The translations under genes were made by a program, and so were the position numbers. A model generated the notes under the pieces. It searched no databases. It had not been told where the DNA came from and was given only the letters and a program-made list of their open reading frames with translations. Shown piece after piece: positions 1 to 8,100 of a DNA stretch of 12,431 bases; the stretch's first letter is position 1, and each line of letters opens with the position of its first letter. This stretch comes from JBLIDK01 sp047632595. GTDB lineage: Bacteria; Bacteroidota; Bacteroidia; Sphingobacteriales; Sphingobacteriaceae. The DNA is taken from contig JBLIDK010000052.1 of the NCBI GenBank assembly GCA_047632595.1, positions 1 through 12,431 on the forward strand, read 5' to 3'.

Positions 1-9
1 TTAAGGAGT

Positions 10-37
10 ATCCCGACAGACGAAGGAGCGTCGGGAT
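10..37. repeat. GC-rich hairpin, possible dispersed repeat
   Basis: An 8-bp perfect inverted repeat, ATCCCGAC (10-17) and GTCGGGAT (30-37), encloses a 12-base loop. The heptamer CGAAGGA occurs in the loop (21-27) and again just outside the hairpin (42-48). The block is much richer in G+C than the DNA around it. No T-run follows on either side, so it is not a standard intrinsic terminator. GTCGGGA-type hairpins are common between genes in Flavobacteriia as far as I recall, so a dispersed intergenic repeat is the likeliest reading. Confidence 0.5.
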
Positions 38-175
38 GTATCGAAGGACAGGTTTTTGGAGACCCTCATAACTTACTTATTGGCTTACCCATTAGCAGTT
101 GGTTTCTCTTAATTTGTAAAGTATTTAATTTGCATCACGCCAATTTTGTATAACATCCGCATTACAATCTCCTTC

Positions 176-373
176 TTATTTTTCGCTATCTACAATTCCA
201 TAATTTTCAGAATCTGTATCATTAGCCAAAATATCAATTACAAGAATTTCTAAATCATGCCCACTGGAAGAATCATTTTGAACTATTGGAGCGTCTTTCA
301 TTATTGATGAAAATGCATTAGTATTAATGCAAACAAAAAGCAAAATAAAATTCAGAGAAGAAAAGGAAAATTT
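176..373 (-). pseudogene. remnant of a secreted repeat-domain protein (no start codon)
   Basis: On the minus strand 65 codons stay open from 373 down to a TAA at 178-176. The translation starts with a signal-peptide-like stretch (NFILLFVCINTNAFSS), then an APIVQND segment and a VIDILANDTD segment. These resemble the cadherin-like/VCBS-type repeats (APVAxND...VDVLANDTD) of Bacteroidota surface proteins. A TAG (376-374) lies directly upstream and no ATG precedes the hydrophobic part; the only in-frame ATG (301-299) would leave 41 residues without a signal peptide. The same frame continues for 16 codons beyond the stop to 128. I infer a 5' fragment of a large secreted or adhesin-like gene that lost its start and nearly all its repeats. 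A short functional peptide cannot be excluded. Confidence 0.4.
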
Positions 374-427
374 CTAATAATAAAAATTTTAAACGTGTAA
401 GTTTAATTCTTTAAAGTAAATCATATT

Positions 428-2752
428 TTATTGGCGAATGAATAAAGAATTAATTTGAGTAGATTCTCTTAATTTTTCTGAGATGTAAATTGCTGATAAA
501 TTGTACAATCCTGGACTTAGAGTACTTATGTCAATTTCAATCTGACTAGTTGTTGTATTAAATACTTTCGTGGATTGTATTTTTCGACCTTGAACATCAA
601 TTATTTCAATTTGATATGAATTAGATGTTGGCAGTTTTAGATACAAATAATTTGATTTCACTGGGTTGGGATAGATAAATACCCCCTCTGATTCTGCTTT
701 AGGCTCATAAACGGAAACCGTTCCTTTATCACCAACTCCATCTTCAGAACCTCCATTTTTGTTTATAAAAAATGTTTTGCTTACTCTATCAGTGCCACAT
801 TTATTCCCAGTAACTAGCTCAACATTGAAATATAAATTATATGGGAATACATAGTTCAGACTGGATCCGGACTTTGCACCAAAGGCAGTGCTAATATTCC
901 ATGTATAAAAGTCGCTACTGTTGTCAACATTCGCTTGGAGGTTCAAGTTAGTTTCTTCAATAGTATAAGTAAAACTTGCATGGGCAAAAGGGCTGATATC
1001 CAAATGAACAGAATCTACCCCAGATGAAGCGCAATCATTTCCTACGCCAACTACATAATAAGTTGTTGTTTCTTTAGGATAAACTGAGGTGTTTGCAGAA
1101 GTTGGGTTAGTAATACCTTCTTCAGGAAACCATTGATATCCTGCCGCACTGCCTGTAGCATAAAGTTGTAGTAGTTCTCCTTCACATGCTTCTGTTTTAC
1201 TAGCCGAAGCGGTAATGTTGACCTTTGTTGAACCACCAATACTTACTTGAACGCTATCTTCTACCACAAGACATGAATCACTACCAAAATAAGCTGTGCA
1301 TTTAACCATGTAGTCGCCTGATTTTGAGAATAAGTGAACTGGATTTAAATTTGAAGAAAATTGTCCATCTCCAAAATTCCAAACAACTTTAGGTTTACTT
1401 AACGCTACAGGTGCATCTATAGAAAATTGAACTGGGCTATTGGAACAATATACTCCTTCATTATTAATTCCAATTGAATATTCAATTGGAATTATCGTAC
1501 CACCCAAGTTATAACCATAACTATAGTGATATGCGTAACCATAAACGTACGCATTAAAAATTCCAGTACCCGAAGCAATTTGGTGAGATACAATAGTGTT
1601 TAACAAAGAGTCTGGTAATGTTAGTTGTGCGTAAGAGTATGAATTATCATATTCATAGGGCTTAAAATCGTCAATTACCAAGTTTGTATCTAACACGACC
1701 CCGGCAACATCCGAAGTTTTAGAAACAACATTGACATAATGAACAACCCTTTCTTCTGATTGTCCATTCACCGTATTAAAACTAGTTCGTTCAATACCTA
1801 AATCAGCTGGAGTTAATTGAAGAAGAAACGGGTCAGTATTCTCATTTCCATCATAAGTGCCACTATTGCTTAATTGCCAAACAGCAATTGGATAATTAGC
1901 TTCAATAACCGACGGTCTTTCCAATTGGGTCGCTCCATGGTCTCCCTTATCTAAATAAAATCGATTTTTGCCATCAATCTTTACCACTGTATTATCTGTG
2001 GTGGCAAGAAACTTAAACAGGTCCCCTTTTTTTCTCGACAATAAAGGAACCGTGAAATATTTAGTTCCTAATCCATTAGTTGGCACCATTTGTTCGTAAA
2101 GATGATCGCAAAACGGACCATTTACATAGGTACATTCATTGCCTGCAAAAACGGCAATTTTCTTACAAGGATCTTTTCCTATTACGTAAAACCCTGTTAA
2201 GTCAATACTTTGGTCATATAGATAACACTGCCCTTTACTTAAAATGATATTTTTGGTAGTGAAATTAGGACCACTTAATTCAACAGCTGTATTGTCTTCG
2301 GTAGCAACAATTAAAATTTGAGCGGTTGCAGAGGATTCATTATGTGTTCCTATATAGTATTCATTTCCTAAAAGTTCAATAGGTAGGATTAATGAATTAT
2401 CATTAGTTCTGAAAGAGCTATTGGTTGCTACCACAGAAACAGAATCTGTAGCCGTAACATGAATTCCTTTGGTTGATTTTCCAGTACTTGCTTGAAAACT
2501 ATTTTCTAATTCTAATTCTAAAGGTAGTGCCGGATTAGCTAATAAAGTGGTGTCTCCTAATTCTGTTGAAACCGTCACAAAACTTAGAACTCTTGCGTTA
2601 ATTGTTAAGGTTAATTTGCTGTCTTGGCCACCAAAAAAACCATTTTGTGTAAATCCTAGCCAAAAGTCAGTGCCATATGTGGCATTAGATTGGGCATATA
2701 ATGCATTAATGCAAACAAGAAGAATAGTTAGTATTTTAAGCTTTTTAATCAT
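428..2752 (-). CDS. T9SS-secreted protein with IgGFc-binding-type N-terminal region and PKD domain
   Basis: This 774-residue protein is predicted to be exported and cell-surface bound or released. I start it at ATG 2752, which gives a clean signal peptide (MIKKLKILTILLVCINALYA, about residues 1-20); an in-frame GTG at 2770 would add MLLLIP before it. The mature protein opens with YGTDFWLGF and has a tyrosine-alternating patch (YVYGYAYHYSYGY), both typical of the IgGFc-binding N-terminal family in Bacteroidota. A PKD/Ig-like domain with the hallmark WNFGDG lies near residue 455. Two more Ig/PKD-like segments follow, the first rich in TTTYYVV-type strands. The last ~84 residues form a type A T9SS sorting domain (YPNPV, IIDVQGRKI, STLSPGLY), normally recognised and cleaved by the secretion machinery. 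Ligand and role are unknown; adhesion or gliding-associated functions are common for such architectures. I see no strong promoter box upstream. The gene stands alone, with decayed sequence on both sides. Confidence 0.9.
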   Translation of the reverse strand: MIKKLKILTILLVCINALYAQSNATYGTDFWLGFTQNGFFGGQDSKLTLTINARVLSFVTVSTELGDTTLLANPALPLELELENSFQASTGKSTKGIHVTATDSVSVVATNSSFRTNDNSLILPIELLGNEYYIGTHNESSATAQILIVATEDNTAVELSGPNFTTKNIILSKGQCYLYDQSIDLTGFYVIGKDPCKKIAVFAGNECTYVNGPFCDHLYEQMVPTNGLGTKYFTVPLLSRKKGDLFKFLATTDNTVVKIDGKNRFYLDKGDHGATQLERPSVIEANYPIAVWQLSNSGTYDGNENTDPFLLQLTPADLGIERTSFNTVNGQSEERVVHYVNVVSKTSDVAGVVLDTNLVIDDFKPYEYDNSYSYAQLTLPDSLLNTIVSHQIASGTGIFNAYVYGYAYHYSYGYNLGGTIIPIEYSIGINNEGVYCSNSPVQFSIDAPVALSKPKVVWNFGDGQFSSNLNPVHLFSKSGDYMVKCTAYFGSDSCLVVEDSVQVSIGGSTKVNITASASKTEACEGELLQLYATGSAAGYQWFPEEGITNPTSANTSVYPKETTTYYVVGVGNDCASSGVDSVHLDISPFAHASFTYTIEETNLNLQANVDNSSDFYTWNISTAFGAKSGSSLNYVFPYNLYFNVELVTGNKCGTDRVSKTFFINKNGGSEDGVGDKGTVSVYEPKAESEGVFIYPNPVKSNYLYLKLPTSNSYQIEIIDVQGRKIQSTKVFNTTTSQIEIDISTLSPGLYNLSAIYISEKLRESTQINSLFIRQ

Positions 2753-2889
2753 TGGAATAAGTAAAAGCACTGTGTTTTAAATTAATTCAAGTAATTGAAA
2801 GTTAAATATATTAAAAAAAAGTGGGTTATAAAATTTATTCAATACTTAGATTCCCGTTAAATTGCTTCAATAAATCCTTTTTTTTTTTG

Positions 2890-3485
2890 AAAGATATAAA
2901 ACCTAGTTCGATCTATTCTGAATTTTTCGCTAACTTTTCTCATGAGTTCAGAACGCTATTAACCTTGATTTTAGGCCCTACATAAGATTTAATGGAGGAG
3001 ATAACTGATGATGAGCAAAAAATTAAACTACAAGGAATTCAAGCAAATACTAGCAGGTTATTATTAGTGAATCAACTTTTAGATTTATCTAAGTCTGAAT
3101 AACGAAAATTCACTGTTCCTACTAATCCATTTTCCATAAATGGACTTGTATTTTCAGTTTGTGAGTCGTTTCAAAATTTTGCTGATGGCAAAAGCATATC
3201 CTTCAAAACCATTTAATTCTCAAAACCTAGTTCAAAAACTTTTTAATTTGATGACAACTAGGGCTAAAGTTTGGAAAGCTGCTAAAGAAAACGTGTTAAA
3301 CTTAAAAGATGCAAATGAATTAAAATCATTAGATCAACAGTTTTATTTTAGAAAATGTAACCTCTACAATAAACAGTAATATTCAGAATTACGATTTAAA
3401 CATTGAACAATTAGCAACGGAATTTGGTTATAAAGTAGGGGTTACAAGTCCGAATTTTTTTTACATAATATTTTGTGAAAACATT
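2890..3485 (+). pseudogene. decayed hybrid two-component (HTCS) sensor kinase/regulator
   Basis: Three collinear fragments in three frames match one HTCS protein. Frame A (from 2890): a HisKA dimerisation/phosphoacceptor region, with SEFFANFSHEFRT (His codon 2941-2943), LTLILGP, and LQGIQANTSRLLLVNQLLDL, then VFSVCESFQNFADGKSISF, the usual lead-in to the ATPase domain. It is broken by TAA at 2983, 3100 and 3214. Frame B (about 3194-3345): the tail of a receiver domain (SKPFNSQNLVQKL..NL) and the linker AKENVLNLKDANELKSLDQQF. Frame C (3348-3485): ENVTSTINSNIQNYDLNIEQLATEFGY, here split across positions 3351-3431, the beginning of an AraC-type helix-turn-helix; it then decays and stops at 3486. 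The whole HATPase_c domain and most of the receiver are missing, apparently deleted near 3190-3215. The periplasmic sensor half is absent upstream. An intact member is roughly 1,300 residues. It is certainly non-functional as a kinase. Confidence 0.85.
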
Positions 3486-3656
3486 TAAATTTAACCCATC
3501 GGAGATAATGAATTTACAAAAAGAGAAATAATAAGAGTATAATTGTAAGTAATTAGTACTAATAGATAGCTTTTGATGCAACATAAGAGCAACTTTATTA
3601 TTCCATTTAAAGGTTCCTTTGAAGGACAATTTTTTTTAATCTTAGTATAATAATCA

Positions 3657-4241
3657 ATGGATGTAAATAGCGCAAAGGATAAAATTCTAAATTTAATGGA
3701 AGAAAGTCTTGCTGATAATCTGTATTATCACGGGAAACACCATACTTTAGATGTAGCAAATGTAGTTTTAGATTTGTGTGAAACCGAAAATATCACCGGT
3801 AGGGATAAAGAACTTTTAGTTACTGCAGCGTATTTTCACGACAGTGGATTTATAAATACCTATGCAAATCATGAAGAAGAGAGCTGCGCTCTAGCAAAAA
3901 AGTATTTGCCAGAATTTGGGTTTTCAAAACATGATTTAGCTAAAGTTTGTGAAATGATTATGGCAACAAAAATTCCGCAAAGACCAACAAATAAACTTGA
4001 AGAAATTATCTGCGATGCAGATTTAGACTATTTAGGTAGACCAGACTTTTTTGATATAGGAAATTCATTGTTCAAAGAGTTTCAAGAGCATAATATCATT
4101 AAGGATGAGAAAGAGTGGAATCGATTACAAGTGAAATTTCTTGAATCACAACAATATTTCACTAACTCATCAATTAATAAAAGAACAAGTAAAAAAGCTG
4201 AACATTTAGCTGAAATCAAACGCATTATAAATCAATATTAA
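3657..4241 (+). CDS. HD-domain metal-dependent phosphohydrolase
   Basis: This 194-residue cytoplasmic protein has the HD superfamily signature. An early histidine cluster (YHGKHHT, H25/H28/H29) is followed by the metal-binding pair H61-D62 in AAYFHDSGF, then H72, and a late aspartate motif CDADLDYLGR (D120, D122, D124). HD proteins bind divalent metals and hydrolyse phosphate esters, often nucleotides; the substrate here cannot be told from sequence. The small size and absence of RelA/SpoT synthetase, PDE (HD-GYP) or deaminase features point to a stand-alone HD protein of the kind annotated only as predicted phosphohydrolase. Start is ATG 3657, followed directly by a second ATG two bases on but out of frame. 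A TATAAT at 3646-3651 lies too close to the start to be its promoter. The stop is 12 bases before the next gene's GTG, suggesting co-transcription with the stress protein. Confidence 0.85.
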   Translation: MDVNSAKDKILNLMEESLADNLYYHGKHHTLDVANVVLDLCETENITGRDKELLVTAAYFHDSGFINTYANHEEESCALAKKYLPEFGFSKHDLAKVCEMIMATKIPQRPTNKLEEIICDADLDYLGRPDFFDIGNSLFKEFQEHNIIKDEKEWNRLQVKFLESQQYFTNSSINKRTSKKAEHLAEIKRIINQY

Positions 4242-4253
4242 CCTATAATATGA

Positions 4254-5132
4254 GTGTCAACAATTATTCCAATACAATATTTAGTTCCTACCGATTTTTC
4301 TAAACAAGCTGAGTGTGCGCTTAATCACGCTTCAACTCTTGCTAAAAAATCAGGCTTTTCAATTTTGCTAGTTCATATTATTGATTCAAAAACAAAAGAC
4401 TTAATAAAGAAAGGTGATTCTACTGAATCTCAATTGAAAGTAAAATTAGCTGCAATGGTTAGTGAAATTAAAAGCTCTGAAAATGTAGATGCTGATTATA
4501 AATTAGCTGAAGGAAGAATTTTTACTAGTATTGGTGAAGTTGCTACTGAAGAAAAAGTAAATTACATTGTAATGGGGACTCATGGTGTTAAAGGCATGCA
4601 GCATGTTTTGGGTGCTTTTGCACTTAAAGTAATATCCTCTGCTCCTGTTCCAACTATAGTTGTTCAAAGTAAAGGGGTAAAAGCTTTGGGTTACGACACT
4701 ATTGTTTACCCTGTTGATGATAGTAAAGAAAACAAGCATAAGTTAATTCATGCTATTTCTTTAGCACGAATTTTTAATTCTACCGTTCATTTATTACCAA
4801 CAAACCCTAAAGAAAGCTTCTTACAAAAAGACCTTAATTTAAACATGGGTTATACTAAGAAGAACTTGGAGCACAATGGAGTAAAGTTTGTTGAGTGTTC
4901 ACCAGAAGATGGCGATGCAAATAATCAAGAAAACATAATGCGTTACGCTAGTAAAGTAAATGCATCATTAATTCTTATTAGATCTTATAAAGAGAAAAAG
5001 GCAAAAGAATATTTAGTGGGACCTGATAGTGTTAAATTAATTAACAATCTAACAGAAACAGCAGTAATGTGTGTTAATCCTATTGAAGACCTTTTCAAGA
5101 TAAGAAGTGCGGTAATGTTAGGAAGTAAATAA
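4254..5132 (+). CDS. tandem UspA-domain universal stress protein
   Basis: A 292-residue protein made of two UspA domains (about residues 6-138 and 147-280), the usual arrangement in Bacteroidota. Domain 1 is well kept: ILVPTDFS-like opening (YLVPTDFSKQAE, D14), the strand LLVHIID, and the nucleotide-loop region VMGTHGVKG (G108, G111) ending in PVPTIVVQ. The ATP-binding family pattern G-x2-G-x9-G-S/T is not exact: eight residues separate G111 from G120, which is followed by Ala. Nucleotide binding is therefore doubtful. Domain 2 opens with TIVYPVDDS and has the strand ASLILIRS but lacks the glycine loop. The start is probably GTG 4254; an ATG at 4250 overlaps it in another frame and terminates after 17 codons. 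The next in-frame Met is residue 68, which would delete half of domain 1. It is likely co-transcribed with the HD gene and converges on the mutase with 13 bases between stops. Confidence 0.9.
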   Translation: MSTIIPIQYLVPTDFSKQAECALNHASTLAKKSGFSILLVHIIDSKTKDLIKKGDSTESQLKVKLAAMVSEIKSSENVDADYKLAEGRIFTSIGEVATEEKVNYIVMGTHGVKGMQHVLGAFALKVISSAPVPTIVVQSKGVKALGYDTIVYPVDDSKENKHKLIHAISLARIFNSTVHLLPTNPKESFLQKDLNLNMGYTKKNLEHNGVKFVECSPEDGDANNQENIMRYASKVNASLILIRSYKEKKAKEYLVGPDSVKLINNLTETAVMCVNPIEDLFKIRSAVMLGSK

Positions 5133-5138
5133 ACTTCC
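5121..5138. other. small hairpin over the USP stop codon
   Basis: GGAAGT (5121-5126) and ACTTCC (5133-5138) form a 6-bp stem with a 6-base loop that contains the USP stop codon (5130-5132). It sits between two convergent genes and might help transcription end from either side. No T-run follows on the plus strand, so it is at best a weak terminator and may be chance. Confidence 0.25.
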
Positions 5139-5145
5139 CAAGTTA

Positions 5146-8100
5146 CTACATATTTCTTCTATACTGACCGCCAACTTCAAACATTCGTTCAGTTATTTGA
5201 CCCAAACTACAGTATTTAGTGGCTTCCATTAATACGTTAAATAAATTCTCGTTTTTAATTGAAGCCTCTTGTACTATAGCAATTTGTTTTTCAGCTTCTT
5301 CGCCATAACATTTATGCAGGTCAAGAATGGTTTGAATTTGCCCTTCTTTTTCTTCCTCCGTAGCACGTATTACTTCACCAGGAATAATTGTAGGAGAACC
5401 TTTTGAACTTAAAAAGGTGTTTACCCCAATAATTGGAAATTCACCAGAATGTTTCAAGTGCTCGTAGTACATGCTTTCTTCTTGGATTTTACCACGTTGG
5501 TACATGGTTTCCATTGCTCCTAAAACTCCTCCTCTTTCTGTGATGCTTTCGAATTCGGTTAAAACTGCTTCTTCAACTAAGTCTGTAAGTTCTTCAATTA
5601 TAAATGAACCTTGTAAAGGATTCTCATTTTTGGCTAAACCTAATTCTTTATTGATAATAAGTTGTATTGCCATTGCACGTCTTACAGAATCTTCAGTTGG
5701 AGTAGTTATTGCTTCATCGTATGCATTTGTATGTAAGGAATTACAGTTATCGTATATCGCGTAAAGCGCTTGTAATGTTGTTCTAATATCATTAAAATCA
5801 ATTTCTTGAGCATGTAATGACCTTCCTGAAGTTTGAATATGGTACTTAAGCATTTGAGCGCGCTCATTTGCACCATATTTTTGCTTTAAGGCTTTTGCCC
5901 AAATTCTTCTAGCTACTCTACCTATTACGGCATATTCAGGATCTATTCCATTTGAGAAGAAAAAACTAAGATTTGGAGCGAACTTATTAATATCCATCCC
6001 TCTGCTTAAGTAATACTCAATATAAGTAAACCCGTTTGCTAAAGTAAAACCTAATTGCGTAATTGGATTTGCACCAGCTTCAGCAATATGATATCCAGAA
6101 ATGGAAACAGAATAGAAGTTTCTAATGCCAGTATCAATAAAATACTGTTGCATGTCTCCCATTAATCTCAAGCTAAATTCAGTAGAGAAAATACAGGTGT
6201 TTTGAGCTTGATCTTCTTTTAGAATATCAGCTTGTACAGTACCTCTAACCTTTGGAAGTGTTTCTGTTTTAATCTTCTCATAAACTTCTTTAGGAAGCAC
6301 CATGTCTCCAGAAACACCTAAAAGCATTAATCCTAAACCATCGTTACCTTGAGGCAAATCACCTGCATACTTAGGTTGCGACATCCCTTTTTTCTTAAAA
6401 ATGGCATCTATTTTGGCTTGAACTTCCTTTTCTAGAGCATTTTCCTTGATATAAAGCTCACATTGTTGGTCTATTGCTGCGTTCATAAAAAAACCAGTAA
6501 CAATAGAAGCAGGACCATTAATAGTCATTGAAACCGACGTTTTTGGATCTGCTAAATTGAATCCTGAGTATAATCTTTTTGCATCATCTAAACAGCAAAT
6601 CGAAACTCCAGCATTCCCTATTTTTCCGAAAATATCAGGTCTATGATCTGGATCCCTTCCATAAAGAGTTACAGAATCGAATGCGGTAGAAAGCCTTTTT
6701 GCAGGCATCCCTAACGAAACATAATGAAAACGCTTGTTAGTTCTCTCAGGTCCACCTTCGCCAGCAAACATTCTGGTAGGGTCTTCTCCTTCACGTTTAA
6801 ATGGAAATACTCCGGCAGTGTATGGAAACTCTCCAGGCACATTCTCTTGCAATACCCATCTTAAAATATCTCCCCAAGACTGATACTTAGGTAAGGTTAC
6901 TTTTGGGATTTGCGTATGAGATAGGCTTTCAGAATGTGTTTTGATGGCAATCTTCTTGCCTCTTACCTCAAAAACATACTCTTCGTTTTGATAGCGTGCT
7001 TTTTTATCTTCCCAGTTCTTTATTACCTCGTAGTTTTTAGGGTCGAAATCTAACTCTAACTTATGAAGTTTATCATTTAAAACTTGAATGAAATCATCCT
7101 TCTGGTCATCTAATAAAGTAATAGTTTTTTTAACGCTTTGAATGTTATCAGCAATTAAACACTGTTTGTTCACCCATTCGTCATATGCCCTGTTTCCTTC
7201 AGAAATTTCAGCAAGGTAACGAATACGTTTTGGTGGAATAATAAATATCTTTTCAGACATTTCTCCAGAAACTTTAAGGTTAGATTTTAAATCACAGCCT
7301 GTTTTGTCAACCAATTCATTCATCACCTTTGAATACAGAGTATTCATTCCCGGGTCGTTAAATTGAGAGGCTATAGTTCCAAAAACAGGTAAGTCTTCAT
7401 CTGGTGTTTCCCATAAAAGGTGGTTGCGCTTGTATTGCTTTTTCACATCGCGTAAAGCATCTAAGGCCCCTCTTTTATCAAATTTGTTTAATGCGATAAT
7501 GTTGGCGAAGTCTAGCATATCAATTTTTTCTAATTGAGTTGCCGCTCCGTATTCAGGAGTCATTACATAAAGACTTACATCCGAATGGTCTAAAATTTCA
7601 GTATCAGATTGGCCAATACCAGAGGTTTCCAGTATGATTAAATCAAACTCGGATGCTTTTAGAATATCAACAGCTTCTTGAACATATTTAGAAAGTGCCA
7701 GATTAGATTGTCTTGTTGCTAATGAACGCATGTAAACTCTGTCATTAAAAATAGAGTTCATACGAATTCTATCTCCAAGCAATGCTCCACCAGTTTTCTT
7801 TTTGGATGGATCTACAGAAATAATTCCAATGTTTTTGTCTTTGTAATCCAATAAAAAACGACGAACAAGCTCATCTACTAAAGATGATTTTCCTGAACCG
7901 CCTGTTCCGGTAATTCCTAGAATAGGAGTTTTAGATTTTTTCGCTAAAGCGTGAATTTCATCCAAATTAGTTTTGTATTGTTCTGGAAAATTTTCAGCAG
8001 CTGAAATCACCCTAGCAATACTTACTTGGTCTTTTTTGTTTAATTTTTTGAATTCTCCGTTTAATTTTTCTCCAACTGGATAGTCACATTGAGACATCAA

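Noticed and set aside
2753..2770. GTG 2770 as start of the T9SS protein
   Set aside because: ATG 2752 gives a standard signal peptide beginning MIKKLK. The GTG adds six hydrophobic residues before the basic N-region.
2878..2888. 11-base T run upstream of the HisKA remnant as a terminator
   Set aside because: No stem precedes it on the plus strand. As an A run on the other strand it is simply a homopolymer in decaying DNA.
3140..3379. 79-codon plus-strand ORF starting ATG 3140
   Set aside because: Its C-terminal two thirds are the receiver tail and linker of the decayed HTCS gene. The N-terminal part is an out-of-frame reading of the kinase linker, so it is not a separate gene.
3411..3629. 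72-codon minus-strand ORF
   Set aside because: It is antisense to the HTH relic, has no recognisable motif, and the opposite strand explains the sequence.
3646..3651. TATAAT as promoter of the HD gene
   Set aside because: It ends only 5 bases before the ATG, and sigma-70-style boxes are not the Bacteroidota consensus.
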